Shown piece after piece: positions 27,279 through 36,578 of a DNA stretch of 53,614 bases. The stretch's first letter is position 1. Each line of letters begins with the position of its first letter. The translations under genes and the position numbers were made by a program. Source of the stretch: Alteromonas confluentis (lineage in GTDB: Bacteria > Pseudomonadota > Gammaproteobacteria > Enterobacterales > Alteromonadaceae); contig NZ_MDHN01000002.1 in the NCBI RefSeq assembly GCF_001757105.1, forward strand, positions 1 through 53,614. Reading direction: 5' to 3'. The notes under the pieces are model-generated. The model worked only from the letters and a program-made list of their open reading frames with translations. It searched no databases and had not been told where the DNA came from.

Positions 27279-28232
27279 TTATGGCACATCGCTGCCGCGA
27301 GCAGATTCGAGCAATGCATACCAATGTTCCCGGCTTAGATTCACCGAATTTGCCTGAACACAATTCCGGATGCGGGTGAGATTAGTGGTGCCGATGACTG
27401 GCTGAATGTTCGCTGGATGGCGCATTAACCATCCAAGGACAATGGCTTCTGCGGAAACACCGTATTCTGCAGCCATTTCACTCACCAAAGCTGCGGTGGC
27501 TACATCCTCTTCAAACTCCGCTTTCCCGCCGGTAAACTTACCCTGAGCCAGACTTCCCCAGGCTTGCAGCTGCACATTATTCATCATGCAGTATTCCAAC
27601 GTACCTGGTGCATAGCCCATTTGGCGGTTGTGCGCGCTGTTGGTGGTAATGCCGTCTTCCAGCCAGTCGCGGAAAGCCAGGCTCATCTCAAGCTGATTAG
27701 CGACTACCGGGGTGCCCAGCGCGCTTTGAAGATAGTTGATTTGGTGGCCATGCATATTGGATACACCAAGATGCTTAATTTTTCCGCTGGCTTGTAAATC
27801 ACTGATCGCAGTGGCAACTTCATCCAGTTCCATCAGTGGATCTGGGCGGTGTAAAAGCAGTACGTCTAATTGCTCAATGTTCAAACGCTGTAAAATATCT
27901 TCCACAGACCCCGTGATCCAGGCTGCAGAAAAGTCATAACGCTTTGGTCCTGCATCATCAGCAAAGCGAATGGCACATTTTGACTGCAGTATCATTTTGT
28001 CTCGGAGTGACGGGGTGTTTTTCAACACCTGACCGAAAGCCTGCTCAGCTTTGCCGAGGGTGTAGATGTCAGCATGGTCAAATACGGTGATGCCATTATC
28101 CAGCGCAGTTTCAATCACGTCTTCAGCCTGCTTAATGTGTGCAGCGGTTACTGGTGATGAATCCCAGTCTCCGCCTAATCCCATACACCCATAAACCAGA
28201 CGGCTTGCGTCAGCGAAGTAATCTTCCAGCAT
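27279..28232 (-). CDS. Aldo/keto reductase, YdhF-like
   Basis: The 317-residue NADPH-dependent oxidoreductase has the AKR tetrad: D and Y in FDHADIYTLG (about 49-54), K in LQSKCAI and H in LLLHRPDPL. Segments GVSNMHGHQ, NQLEMSL and PVIGTTNLTRI match the E. coli YdhF type. The ATG at 28232 follows CAGGA; upstream frame to 28331 overlaps the divergent lipocalin region. Physiological substrate unknown. A yaeR-like gene follows directly. Confidence 0.9.
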   Translation of the reverse strand: MLEDYFADASRLVYGCMGLGGDWDSSPVTAAHIKQAEDVIETALDNGITVFDHADIYTLGKAEQAFGQVLKNTPSLRDKMILQSKCAIRFADDAGPKRYDFSAAWITGSVEDILQRLNIEQLDVLLLHRPDPLMELDEVATAISDLQASGKIKHLGVSNMHGHQINYLQSALGTPVVANQLEMSLAFRDWLEDGITTNSAHNRQMGYAPGTLEYCMMNNVQLQAWGSLAQGKFTGGKAEFEEDVATAALVSEMAAEYGVSAEAIVLGWLMRHPANIQPVIGTTNLTRIRNCVQANSVNLSREHWYALLESARGSDVP

Positions 28233-28394
28233 AATTAATCCTGTAACCTGTTGATAGGTCAGAGTACCACGTTTTTTGACAGACGAAAGTAGCTTGCAAT
28301 CGAATGTAACGGAATGGATCTTTTTTCTCATTTATCGCATATATGTGTGAGTTATTTACAACCTGTTTGTGCATCAACCGAAATGGAGTTTTCC

Positions 28395-28913
28395 ATGCGT
28401 TCACTGGCGCTTTTGTTTGCTTGTTTCTTCTCTTTGTCTGCGTGTACGTCGAAGCCTGACGGCGTTGAGCCGGTAGTCGACTTTGAGCTGCAGCAATATC
28501 TTGGCTCCTGGTACGAAATTGTCCGCTTACCCCATTCTTTTGAAGAAGGTTTGAGTCACGTAACGGCCTCGTACAGTTTGCGTGAAGATGGCGGGGTCAC
28601 CGTGGTAAACCGCGGCTTTAACCGTGATAGTGGAAAATGGGAAGAAGCGGAAGGTAAAGCCTATTTTGTTGAAGACGCAGATACGGGCTTTTTAAAGGTG
28701 TCTTTCTTTGGGCCTTTTTACGCTAGCTATATCATTGTTGAATTGGACGAAGATTACCGCTACGCCATGGTAACCGGGCCAGACAGGGATTACCTGTGGG
28801 TGTTGTCCAGAACGCCTGAATTAGATGAAGCCACGTTGAAGGAACTCGTTGGCAAAGCGGATTCACTCGGCTTTGATACCAGCAAATTAATTTATGTAGA
28901 GCAAGATCAATAG
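28395..28913 (+). CDS. blc: Outer-membrane lipocalin (Blc-like)
   Basis: The 172-residue lipoprotein has a type II signal sequence with lipobox LSAC (cysteine about residue 17), then the lipocalin signature GSWYEIVRLPHSFE, YSLREDGGVTVVNRG and TGPDRDYLWVLSRTP. Family members bind lipids such as lysophospholipids at the outer membrane. The ATG at 28395 is preceded by GGAG. It diverges from the aldo/keto reductase. Confidence 0.92.
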   Translation: MRSLALLFACFFSLSACTSKPDGVEPVVDFELQQYLGSWYEIVRLPHSFEEGLSHVTASYSLREDGGVTVVNRGFNRDSGKWEEAEGKAYFVEDADTGFLKVSFFGPFYASYIIVELDEDYRYAMVTGPDRDYLWVLSRTPELDEATLKELVGKADSLGFDTSKLIYVEQDQ

Positions 28914-28981
28914 ATTACTGAATTTTCTCCGCGACATGAGAAACCCTGCTACAATTGCGGCTTTTTCTACCGGAGTAAAAT

Positions 28982-29542
28982 GTGGAAAATCGTGTGATGG
29001 ATCGCGCAGGCAATACCTGCGAACTATGTGGCAGTAAAGATGTTGTTGCACTGTACGAAGTGCCTTTTTCCCCAGACAGCGAAGCCGATACACATATCGC
29101 TGCCTGCCAGGTTTGTCGCGATCAGTTAAACGGTGAAGCCGATGTAGATGTGGCTCACTGGCGCTGCCTGAATGATGCAATCTGGTCGCCTACAGCACCG
29201 GTACAGGTAATTGCCTGGCGGATGCTCAACAAGTTGAAATCAGAATCCTGGGCGCAGGATCTTTTGGATATTGCTTATCTGGAAGATAACGTCCGTGAGT
29301 GGGGTGAAGCAGGATTGGTTGATTTAAACCGTGAGCCAACTCTCGACTGCAATGGTACGCCGCTGGCTGCCGGTGATACGGTTCATCTGGTGAAAGACTT
29401 AAACGTAAAGGGTGCTACCTTTACTGCTAAGCGTGGTACGGCAGTTCGCAACATTGGCCTTAGCGACAATCCGCTGCACATCGAAGGCCGGGTAAACGGT
29501 ACCCGCATCGTTATCATTGCTGCCTACACGAAAAAATCCTGA
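28982..29542 (+). CDS. PhnA/YjdM-like protein
   Basis: The 186-residue product has an N-terminal zinc ribbon (CELC at about 13-16, CQVC at 42-45) and a C-terminal PhnA domain (LDCNGTPLAAGDTVHLVKDL, then VKG, RGT and IEGRV). Despite the name, this family is not known to act in phosphonate breakdown and its role is uncertain. The start is GTG at 28982, preceded by CGGAG at good spacing; an ATG five codons on is possible. Confidence 0.88.
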   Translation: MENRVMDRAGNTCELCGSKDVVALYEVPFSPDSEADTHIAACQVCRDQLNGEADVDVAHWRCLNDAIWSPTAPVQVIAWRMLNKLKSESWAQDLLDIAYLEDNVREWGEAGLVDLNREPTLDCNGTPLAAGDTVHLVKDLNVKGATFTAKRGTAVRNIGLSDNPLHIEGRVNGTRIVIIAAYTKKS

Positions 29543-29574
29543 TCTAACAAATCCTCAAGTTTACGCGAAAAGCC

Positions 29575-29612
29575 ATGCCTGATTGGATGCAGCATTGTTT
29601 CTAATCAGGCAT
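29575..29612. repeat. Inverted repeat before pyrC
   Basis: ATGCCTGATT and AATCAGGCAT form a perfect 10-bp stem with an 18-base loop. No T-run follows, so it is more likely a regulatory structure or operator than a terminator. It lies 40 bases before pyrC. Confidence 0.4.
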
Positions 29613-29652
29613 AATTGCATTAGATGTTATTTACACAGGCAAATTTTAAACG

Positions 29653-30696
29653 ATGCAAACGCTTACCATTCGTACCCCTGATGACTGGCACCTCCATTTC
29701 CGCGATGGCGAGATGCTGGCTGAAACTGTACCCGCCACTGCACGGTGTTTCGCCCGTGCTATTGTGATGCCTAACTTAGTCCCGCCTGTGACTAACGCTG
29801 AAATGGCGATGGCATATAAGCAACGTATTGAAGCGGCTCGACCTGCCGGTAGTCAGTTTGAACCGTTGATGACACTGTACCTGACAAACCAGACCACGCC
29901 GCAGGACATCGCCGATGCAAAAGCCGCGGGCGTTGTGGCTTGTAAGCTGTATCCAGCGGGTGCCACCACTAACTCTGACGCTGCCGTAAAAGGTATCGAG
30001 GCACTTTACCCGGTATTTGAAGCTATGCAGGAACACGGTGTTCTGCTACTTATTCATGGTGAGGTTACCGAGAACCATATTGATATCTTCGACCGTGAAA
30101 AGGTGTTTATCGATACTCACCTTCGTCCGATTGTGAATGCATTCCCGAATTTAAAAGTGGTTTTTGAGCATATCACTACTGCCGATGCGGCCGAATTTGT
30201 TATGGCGTCTGGCGACAACGTAGCAGCCACTATCACGCCGCAGCACTTATTGCTGAACCGAAATGACTTGCTGGTTGGGGGCGTTCGTCCGCACAACTAC
30301 TGTTTACCTGTGTTGAAACGAAATACCCATCAAAAGGCATTGCAGGAAGCCGTGGCAACGGGTTCACCAAAGTTCTTTTTAGGCACCGACTCTGCGCCGC
30401 ACGCTAAACACCGCAAAGAAAATGCATGCGGATGTGCAGGATGCTACAGCGCATGGAGTGCCATCGAACTCTACGCAGAAATATTTGATGAGTTAGGTAT
30501 TCTCGATAAGTTCGAGGGCTTTGCCAGTCTGCATGGTGCAGCGTTTTATGGTTTACCCGTAAATAAAGGCACTATTACGCTGGTAAATTCTTCTTGGCAG
30601 GTACCAGAGGTGGTAACGTTAGCTGATGGCTCCGAAATGGTGCCTTTCTATGCAGGGAAGACCTTAAAATGGAAACTGGAGCAGTCTCTGGCCTGA
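29653..30696 (+). CDS. pyrC: Dihydroorotase (class II)
   Basis: PyrC closes carbamoyl aspartate to dihydroorotate in pyrimidine synthesis. The 347-residue product is of family length. Zinc ligands are H13 and H15 (DWHLHFRDG), the carboxylated lysine K98 ([13 protein letters not shown]), H135, H173 and the catalytic aspartate D246 (LGTDSAPH). The end overlaps the next gene by 28 bases in another frame. Confidence 0.97.
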   Translation: MQTLTIRTPDDWHLHFRDGEMLAETVPATARCFARAIVMPNLVPPVTNAEMAMAYKQRIEAARPAGSQFEPLMTLYLTNQTTPQDIADAKAAGVVACKLYPAGATTNSDAAVKGIEALYPVFEAMQEHGVLLLIHGEVTENHIDIFDREKVFIDTHLRPIVNAFPNLKVVFEHITTADAAEFVMASGDNVAATITPQHLLLNRNDLLVGGVRPHNYCLPVLKRNTHQKALQEAVATGSPKFFLGTDSAPHAKHRKENACGCAGCYSAWSAIELYAEIFDELGILDKFEGFASLHGAAFYGLPVNKGTITLVNSSWQVPEVVTLADGSEMVPFYAGKTLKWKLEQSLA

Positions 30697-32243
30697 GCCG
30701 GTTCGCCTGTTGTGTTCTGATATGTTGCTGCACGGTGTTCAATGCCCGTGCAGACGCCATTTCTGTCATCGTTACGCCGGTACCGGTGTTTAATGAGGTG
30801 AATGCAAATGGTGAGTTTTCAGGATACACCGTCGATCTCATTCGGGGCATGCTTGAAGAAGCCGAGCTTGAAGGTCAGATTCGTCCTGAACCGCTCGCCC
30901 GAATGCTAACCGACCTTAAAAATAACCCCGCTCAATTGGGCGCGTCGCTGGTCAGAACACCTGAACGTGAAGATCAGTATTACTGGATATCGCCGGTTAC
31001 GGCTATTCCTAATCATGTTTATGTGAAAGCCAATAGCCAGTTGGCTGAAACGGGGATTACCTCGCTTTCTGAATTATCGGGTGTGGCCGTTCGTCGAAAT
31101 GATTATCGCCATACCTTGCTTGAACAAGCGGAAGTCGCCGATATACTCGCGGTTAACAGCTGGGAACAAGCCATAGAATTGTTGCTTGCCGACAGGGTTA
31201 ACGCGCTTTTATATTCCTCTGCTGGCCTAAGGTTAATGTGTGAGAACGCACACATGGACTGTAGTGAACTGAACCCCATCTATACTCGAAGCACGGTTGT
31301 TAGTTATATCGTGCTACCCAAAGTGCCAGAGAACGCGGAACTTGCCAATTTACTTAGCGCGGCTGCGGCAAAATTCAAATCTCAACAGCAATTCGAAGCG
31401 CTAACCGAAAAGGTTAATCAACAACTGGCAACGTCAGGTTTGTCGGGACAGTTGGAAAATGGTGTGCTTTTTGTTGTTGATAACGGTGAAGCACCAAAGA
31501 ACGAACATCTTTGGGTGCTGGGGGAGTTATCAGGCGATTTCGCCAAGTTAAATTCCATTAACGAAATGGTTGGCTACAATGCTGACTTAGTTAGAAGAGT
31601 ACTGGGCGAGGCCAACATCAGTGCGTCGGTATTGGCGGTACCGTGGCAACGACTGTTGCGCGAGACCCTGCATAAGCCCAATGTGTTGTCCTTTGCTGTG
31701 GCACGAACGGCTGAACGGGAAGAGCGTTTACACTGGATTACACCAATAACCCGAAACACCTATGGGCTCTTTGGGTTGGGTGAGTCAGCAGGGACAGGAA
31801 TAGATCAAATACCAAAAGGTAAAATCGTGGGTACCTTAAAACATGATTTTCGAGCTGAAATTGCTGCCGCCGCGAATTTGGCTACCCTTGAATATGATTC
31901 CTGGGGAGAAACCATCAGCGCCCTGTATAACAATGACGTTGATTTCGTTTTCACCTCACCTTGGTCGTTAAAGTTAGGATGTCGTCAGGTTCAGTCTTCA
32001 TGTCAGGACATTTCGATGGACTATCCTTACCAGGAGGTCACTACCTGGTTAGTGCTATCTAAGCCGGGAACCAGTATGGCGTTGGTGGAAAAATTAAAGG
32101 CGGCAGCTAAAAAAGTAAAAAGCGAAGACAAATACGTGCAATGGGCAGAACGTTGGGTTTCAGATATCAATCTGAGAAACAACACTGCATTTTCAGTCAG
32201 GGATGGCATCATCTATCTTTACAGTAACGAACAATTTGAATGA
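30669..32243 (+). CDS. Tandem two-domain periplasmic solute-binding protein
   Basis: The 524-residue product has a signal peptide (to about residue 29, ending NARADA) and two copies of a transporter-type solute-binding fold (about 30-245 and 262-515). The copies share [17 protein letters not shown] (95-111) against [17 protein letters not shown] (345-361) and each carries a CX6C pair (C191/C198; C438/C445) at the same place. It starts inside pyrC and its stop overlaps dbpA by 4 bases. No permease is nearby, so it may be a sensor or an orphan binding protein. The ligand is unknown; similar single-domain proteins bind amino acids. Confidence 0.8.
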   Translation: METGAVSGLSRFACCVLICCCTVFNARADAISVIVTPVPVFNEVNANGEFSGYTVDLIRGMLEEAELEGQIRPEPLARMLTDLKNNPAQLGASLVRTPEREDQYYWISPVTAIPNHVYVKANSQLAETGITSLSELSGVAVRRNDYRHTLLEQAEVADILAVNSWEQAIELLLADRVNALLYSSAGLRLMCENAHMDCSELNPIYTRSTVVSYIVLPKVPENAELANLLSAAAAKFKSQQQFEALTEKVNQQLATSGLSGQLENGVLFVVDNGEAPKNEHLWVLGELSGDFAKLNSINEMVGYNADLVRRVLGEANISASVLAVPWQRLLRETLHKPNVLSFAVARTAEREERLHWITPITRNTYGLFGLGESAGTGIDQIPKGKIVGTLKHDFRAEIAAAANLATLEYDSWGETISALYNNDVDFVFTSPWSLKLGCRQVQSSCQDISMDYPYQEVTTWLVLSKPGTSMALVEKLKAAAKKVKSEDKYVQWAERWVSDINLRNNTAFSVRDGIIYLYSNEQFE

Positions 32244-33619
32244 CACAATTTAACCAACTCACCGGCATTATTTCCTCTTTAAGTCAGTCGCTAGAAAGAC
32301 TGGGCTTTCCTTCCATGACTCCGGTGCAGGCGGGCACACTACCTGATGCCCTGAATGGCCGCGACATTATGGCGCAGGGACAAACCGGTAGCGGAAAAAC
32401 CGTCGCTTTTGCGGTGGCAACGCTGAATAAAGTGGAAGTAACCCGTTTTGCTACTCAGGTGGTGGTGTTGTGCCCAACCCGTGAGTTGGCCGCCCAGGTC
32501 GCTGAGCAATATCGCGCCGTAGGGCAGTGTATGCCTAATTTAAAAGTGCTGACGTTATGCGGTGGTGAGCCAATGGGGCCGCAAATTCAGTCGCTTAAAC
32601 ATGGCGCCCATGTCATTGTGGGAACGCCAGGTCGTATTCTTGACCACTTACAGAAAAAGCGTATTGATTTAAGCGAAGTGCCGTCGCGGGTGTTAGATGA
32701 AGCCGACCGCATGCTGGATATGGGCTTTTCCGATGATGTCGATGAAATTTTTTCGTATACCGCAGAGCCCGTGCAAACATTGCTGTTTTCCGCTACCTGG
32801 ACCGACGGCATCAAACGGATGGCAAACAAATACCTTGCCGACCCGCTCTCGTTCACCGCTAAAGCTGAAAATGTGGCCAACCCTGATATTGAGCAGCAAG
32901 CGTATTCGGTAGAAGAGCATACGCGTCTTAATGCGTTAAAAGCGGTGTTAACTACCATTCAGCCAACAAAAGCCATTTTGTTCTGTAATACCCGTAAAAG
33001 AGTGACAGAAGTGGTGGAAGAGTTGGCTGCCGCTGGCTTTTCCGTGGCAGGCCTGCAAGGCGAAATGGAGCAACGTGAGCGAACTGATGTACTGGCGCGT
33101 TTCGCTGCCGAGGCGCTTTCGGTGCTGGTAGGGACAGATGTTGCTGCCCGTGGTCTCGATATCAAAGAAGTCGATTGTGTGATTAATGTTGATGTGAGCG
33201 AAGATGCCGATACTCATACTCACCGGGTTGGGCGTACCGGTCGCGCGGGTGCTAAAGGCCTGGCTGTGACACTGGTCAGCGACCGTGAAAAAGACCATTT
33301 CGACAAAATTGAAGCCTTTGCAGAAATTAAAATCCCGGTGAAAGGGGCGCAAAGCTTACGCTTTCATGCAAACCGTATCACAATGCCTGTGTTTGTTTGT
33401 CTGCACGTGAATGCAGGTAAAAAAGAAAAGCTTCGTCCAGGTGACTTTCTTGGTTCGTTAGTGAAAGATGCGGACATTGCGGCTGAAGATATCGGTAAAA
33501 TTCAGGTTCAAAACTCGCAAAGTTTCGTGTCTGTTAAAGAGCGCAGTGCGAAACGGGCTCTGAAGTTGTTCCGGGAAGGCAGAATCAAAGGCAAGCGCGT
33601 TCGCGCGCGTAAGCTTTAA
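32240..33619 (+). CDS. dbpA: ATP-dependent RNA helicase DbpA
   Basis: DbpA remodels 23S rRNA during large-subunit assembly. The 459-residue DEAD-box protein has a Q motif (MTPVQ 26-30), GQTGSGKT (47-54), PTREL, GTPGR, DEAD (153-156), SAT (184-186), ARGLD and HRVGRTGRAG, and the C-terminal RNA-binding domain with the GSLVKD and IGKI segments typical of DbpA. Its start overlaps the previous stop by ATGA. Confidence 0.93.
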   Translation: MTQFNQLTGIISSLSQSLERLGFPSMTPVQAGTLPDALNGRDIMAQGQTGSGKTVAFAVATLNKVEVTRFATQVVVLCPTRELAAQVAEQYRAVGQCMPNLKVLTLCGGEPMGPQIQSLKHGAHVIVGTPGRILDHLQKKRIDLSEVPSRVLDEADRMLDMGFSDDVDEIFSYTAEPVQTLLFSATWTDGIKRMANKYLADPLSFTAKAENVANPDIEQQAYSVEEHTRLNALKAVLTTIQPTKAILFCNTRKRVTEVVEELAAAGFSVAGLQGEMEQRERTDVLARFAAEALSVLVGTDVAARGLDIKEVDCVINVDVSEDADTHTHRVGRTGRAGAKGLAVTLVSDREKDHFDKIEAFAEIKIPVKGAQSLRFHANRITMPVFVCLHVNAGKKEKLRPGDFLGSLVKDADIAAEDIGKIQVQNSQSFVSVKERSAKRALKLFREGRIKGKRVRARKL

Positions 33620-33631
33620 CAGGTTTGTACA

Positions 33632-33703
33632 ATGGCTATTGGTGAAACCTCTTTAGATAATCTGCTGGCGAACCTGTGTCCGGTACTGGCTGACAACCGG
33701 TAG
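33632..33703 (+). pseudogene. Remnant of an ACT_3-type small protein gene
   Basis: Twenty-three codons beginning MAIGETSLDNLLANLCPVL resemble the N-terminus of small ACT-domain proteins that start with a GET-x-L-D-x-L-L pattern (about 130 residues in full). A TAG ends the frame, and I see no continuation in any frame. It looks like the 5' stump of a deleted gene. It could instead be a chance frame. Confidence 0.4.
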
Positions 33704-33749
33704 AAAGCGTTGGTTATAGCCGCTATTCATCAATTTTGGCAGCGGTTAT

Positions 33750-33799
33750 TTTTCAGCCTGATATAGTGTGAGTGAGCAACTCACACCCCAGGCTGAAAA
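33750..33799 (+). promoter_or_regulatory. Strong two-part hairpin abutting the RraA-like ribosome site
   Basis: Outer stem TTTTCAGCCTG/CAGGCTGAAAA (11 bp) and inner stem GTGTGAGT/ACTCACAC (8 bp) with loop GAGCA. The ribosome site AGGAGG (33799-33804) begins at the last base of the outer stem. No T-run follows on either strand, so simple termination is unlikely. It may modulate translation, or be an operator. Confidence 0.55.
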
Positions 33800-33808
33800 G
33801 GAGGCTCC

Positions 33809-34423
33809 ATGTACGATGCGTTTTTATCCGTTTCTGTGTGCGATTATGCCGATGCATTGCCACGTAGTCAGTTTATTCATTACGACATCCAGTCACTTTG
33901 GCACCCTGTCCCACGCATTGCAGGGCCGGCCTTCACGGTAAAATGTGAACCCGGCGATCACCTCATGCTTCATGCGGCAATATATCGCGCAAATCCTGGC
34001 GATATCATTGTTGCACAGGCCGATGATATGTACGCGTTGGCGGGCGGAAATGTGTGTGCCATTGCCCAACAACGGGGAGTGACAGGATTTATCATCGACG
34101 GCGTGATCCGAGACGTACAGGAAGTGCGAGACATGGCATTTCCAGTTTTTGCGCGCGGCGTTTGCCCTAAGCCGGGCGCCAAAAAAGTGCTTTCTCCTCT
34201 CAATCAACCCATCGAATGTGGCGGTGTAACCGTGAATCCTGGTGACATTATTGTTGCTGACGAAGAGGGCATTGCGGTTATTCCACTGGCTGATGCAGCA
34301 AGCGTGCTGGAGACGGCTAAAAAGAGAAATGAAAAGGATTCATCAGTGTCATTAGCACAATGGCGGGATGATCATCTTGAAAAAGTGCAATCTATCCTCA
34401 CTAAGCTAGGGTTCAAAGAATAA
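33809..34423 (+). CDS. RraA-like / HMG aldolase-like protein
   Basis: The 204-residue product belongs to the RraA/4-hydroxy-4-methyl-2-oxoglutarate aldolase fold. The core has HLMLHAAIYRANPGDI, GGNVCAIAQQRGVTG, and IDGVIRD with the conserved R-D pair, then FARG and NPGDIIVADEEGI. It is longer than E. coli RraA (161) with a helical tail of about 40 residues, which is more like aldolase-type members. Whether it is an RNase E inhibitor or an aldolase cannot be decided here. AGGAGG precedes the ATG, next to a strong hairpin. The ABC transporter gene follows after 15 bases. Confidence 0.8.
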   Translation: MYDAFLSVSVCDYADALPRSQFIHYDIQSLWHPVPRIAGPAFTVKCEPGDHLMLHAAIYRANPGDIIVAQADDMYALAGGNVCAIAQQRGVTGFIIDGVIRDVQEVRDMAFPVFARGVCPKPGAKKVLSPLNQPIECGGVTVNPGDIIVADEEGIAVIPLADAASVLETAKKRNEKDSSVSLAQWRDDHLEKVQSILTKLGFKE

Positions 34424-34438
34424 CTCCCGAGCTCATCT

Positions 34439-36280
34439 ATGTTTCAATTTTTCGAACGGCTAACTAAACCGTTCCCAGACGAAGCCCCAACGCAACCGCC
34501 GAAGGGGCTTGTTGCATTTTGTCGTTATTACTCTCAGGGGATGTGGGGCATTATTGCCATCGTGTCACTGCTGAGTGCTGTGATTGCGGCCTTGGAAGTC
34601 ACGTTATTTGGGTTTTTGGGGCAACTCGTCGACTGGTTTTCACAACATGATCGAGAGACCTTTCTGCAGGACGAATTCTGGACCCTCATGGGAATGGGAT
34701 TTGTCGTAGTTGTATTGATCCCTGGCTGTATTTTGCTGCGCTCACTGTTTAACCGTCAGTCGTTGATGGGGAATTACCCCATGCGCATTCGTTGGCAGGC
34801 ACACCGCTATTTACTCGGGCAAAGTCTCAGTTTTTTCCATAACGAATTTGCTGGACGCGTCGCCACTAAAGTAATGCAAACTGCATTATCGGTACGCGAA
34901 ACAGTGATGAAATTGCTCGACCTGATGGTGTACATCTGCGTGTACTTCATCTCCATGGTGGTGCTGATTTTCTCCACTGACTGGCGTTTGGCTGTACCGT
35001 TACTTATCTGGTTCGTTGTTTATTTATGTATTCTGCGTGTACTGGTGCCAAAACTGAAAGCCGTGTCTCAGGCTCAGGCTGATGCCCGTGCGGTCATGAC
35101 CGGCCGGATAGTCGACAGCTACACCAACATTACAACGGTTAAACTGTTTTCTCACAGTCGTCGCGAAGCAGACTATGCAAAAGACAGCATGGACGGCTTC
35201 TTACAAACGGTCTATCCGCAGATGCGGTTGGTGACGATTCTGGAAAATTGTGTGGAAATGGCAAACGCCATCCTCATTTTTGCCATTGGTGCGCTGTCGG
35301 TTTACCTGTGGATGCACGAGATTGTCTCTCCCGGCGATATTGCCGTAGCGATTAGTCTGGTGCTGCGCCTCAACGGTATGTCACATTGGGTCATGTGGGA
35401 AGTTTCATCGTTATTTGAGAATTTAGGTACTGTGCAGGACGGCATGAATACGCTGGCCCAACCGGTAGAAGTGAAAGACGCTGACAATGCCAATGCAATG
35501 ACTGTAAAAGGCGGGGCCATCGACTTCAATAAGGTGAACTTCTCGTATATCGGCAGCGACGAGCGCGCCATTGACGTGTTTAGAAATTTGAACATCAACA
35601 TCAAACCCGGTGAGAAAGTCGGCCTGGTGGGACGTTCTGGTGCCGGGAAGTCCACATTGGTGAACCTGTTGATGCGCTTTTACGACACCAATAGCGGCCA
35701 AATCATAATCGACGGTCAGCCCATTCGAAGTGTGTCACAAGAAACCCTGCGCGAAAAAATCAGTATGGTGACGCAGGACACCTCGCTAATGCATCGTTCG
35801 GTGCGCGATAACATCATTTATGGCCGGACAGACGCCACAGAGGAAGAGGTGATTGCCGCAGCAAAGCAGGCTGAAGCCCATGAATTTATTCTGACGCTAT
35901 CAGACAGCCAGGGGCGTACCGGCTACGATGCCCATGTGGGTGAACGAGGGGTGAAACTTTCTGGCGGTCAGCGCCAACGTATCGCTATTGCCCGTGTTCT
36001 GCTGAAAGATGCCCCAATTTTGATTCTTGATGAAGCGACCTCGGCACTGGATTCAGAAGTCGAAGCCGCTATTCAGGATTGTTTAAATTCAGTCATGGAA
36101 AATAAGACTGTGCTGGCCATTGCTCATCGGTTATCTACCATCGCACAAATGGATCGTTTGCTGGTGCTGGATAAGGGGGAAATTATTGAAGCTGGTACCC
36201 ACGCAGAACTGGTTGAAAAAAATGGTATTTACGCAAAATTATGGGCGCACCAAACCGGCGGGTTTATTGGTGTGGAATAA
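34439..36280 (+). CDS. ABC transporter, fused permease and ATPase (MsbA-like exporter)
   Basis: The 613-residue half-transporter has about six membrane helices (residues about 35-310) followed by an ATPase domain: Walker A GRSGAGKS (398-405), signature LSGGQ (507-511), Walker B ILILDE (527-532) and the H-loop AHRLST. It would act as a homodimer, exporting lipids, peptides or drugs; substrate unknown. The N-terminal PFPDEAPTQPPKGL is typical of a group common in gammaproteobacteria. It is likely co-transcribed with the RraA-like gene. Confidence 0.9.
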   Translation: MFQFFERLTKPFPDEAPTQPPKGLVAFCRYYSQGMWGIIAIVSLLSAVIAALEVTLFGFLGQLVDWFSQHDRETFLQDEFWTLMGMGFVVVVLIPGCILLRSLFNRQSLMGNYPMRIRWQAHRYLLGQSLSFFHNEFAGRVATKVMQTALSVRETVMKLLDLMVYICVYFISMVVLIFSTDWRLAVPLLIWFVVYLCILRVLVPKLKAVSQAQADARAVMTGRIVDSYTNITTVKLFSHSRREADYAKDSMDGFLQTVYPQMRLVTILENCVEMANAILIFAIGALSVYLWMHEIVSPGDIAVAISLVLRLNGMSHWVMWEVSSLFENLGTVQDGMNTLAQPVEVKDADNANAMTVKGGAIDFNKVNFSYIGSDERAIDVFRNLNINIKPGEKVGLVGRSGAGKSTLVNLLMRFYDTNSGQIIIDGQPIRSVSQETLREKISMVTQDTSLMHRSVRDNIIYGRTDATEEEVIAAAKQAEAHEFILTLSDSQGRTGYDAHVGERGVKLSGGQRQRIAIARVLLKDAPILILDEATSALDSEVEAAIQDCLNSVMENKTVLAIAHRLSTIAQMDRLLVLDKGEIIEAGTHAELVEKNGIYAKLWAHQTGGFIGVE

Positions 36281-36320
36281 CAAAAGGGTATACCTATTAC
36301 AGCAGATGTGATTGGTTAGC

Positions 36321-36348
36321 TTGTATCTGTGGACGGGATGGGTATAAT
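36321..36348 (+). promoter_or_regulatory. Promoter of tRNA-Trp-secE-nusG
   Basis: TTGTAT and a consensus TATAAT are separated by 16 bases, followed by the GC-rich discriminator ACGCGTCCC typical of stable-RNA promoters under growth-rate control. Confidence 0.75.
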
Positions 36349-36441
36349 ACGCGTCCCTCCCTTGCGAATCCGCGATTTTCCTTAAAGAAACGCCAAATAT
36401 TCACAAGGGTAGTGCAACTGAAATTTGTCTGTACTGACAAC

Positions 36442-36518
36442 AGGGGTGTAGTTCGAATTGGTAGAACAGCGGTCTCCAAAACCGATGGTTGGGGGTTCGA
36501 GTCCCTCCACCCCTGCCA
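36442..36518 (+). tRNA. trpT: tRNA-Trp (anticodon CCA)
   Basis: A full cloverleaf: acceptor AGGGGTG/CACCCCT, anticodon loop CTCCAAA with CCA at 36476-36478, TTCGAGT T-loop and encoded CCA end. It is 77 bases, one longer than in E. coli, because of an extra D-loop base. It precedes secE, its usual place in gammaproteobacteria. Confidence 0.97.
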
Positions 36519-36578
36519 GAATTTAACTTTGTGAGCATCTCGCAAAGACTGATGTCGCAGTATTGCTAGGATCGTGAA

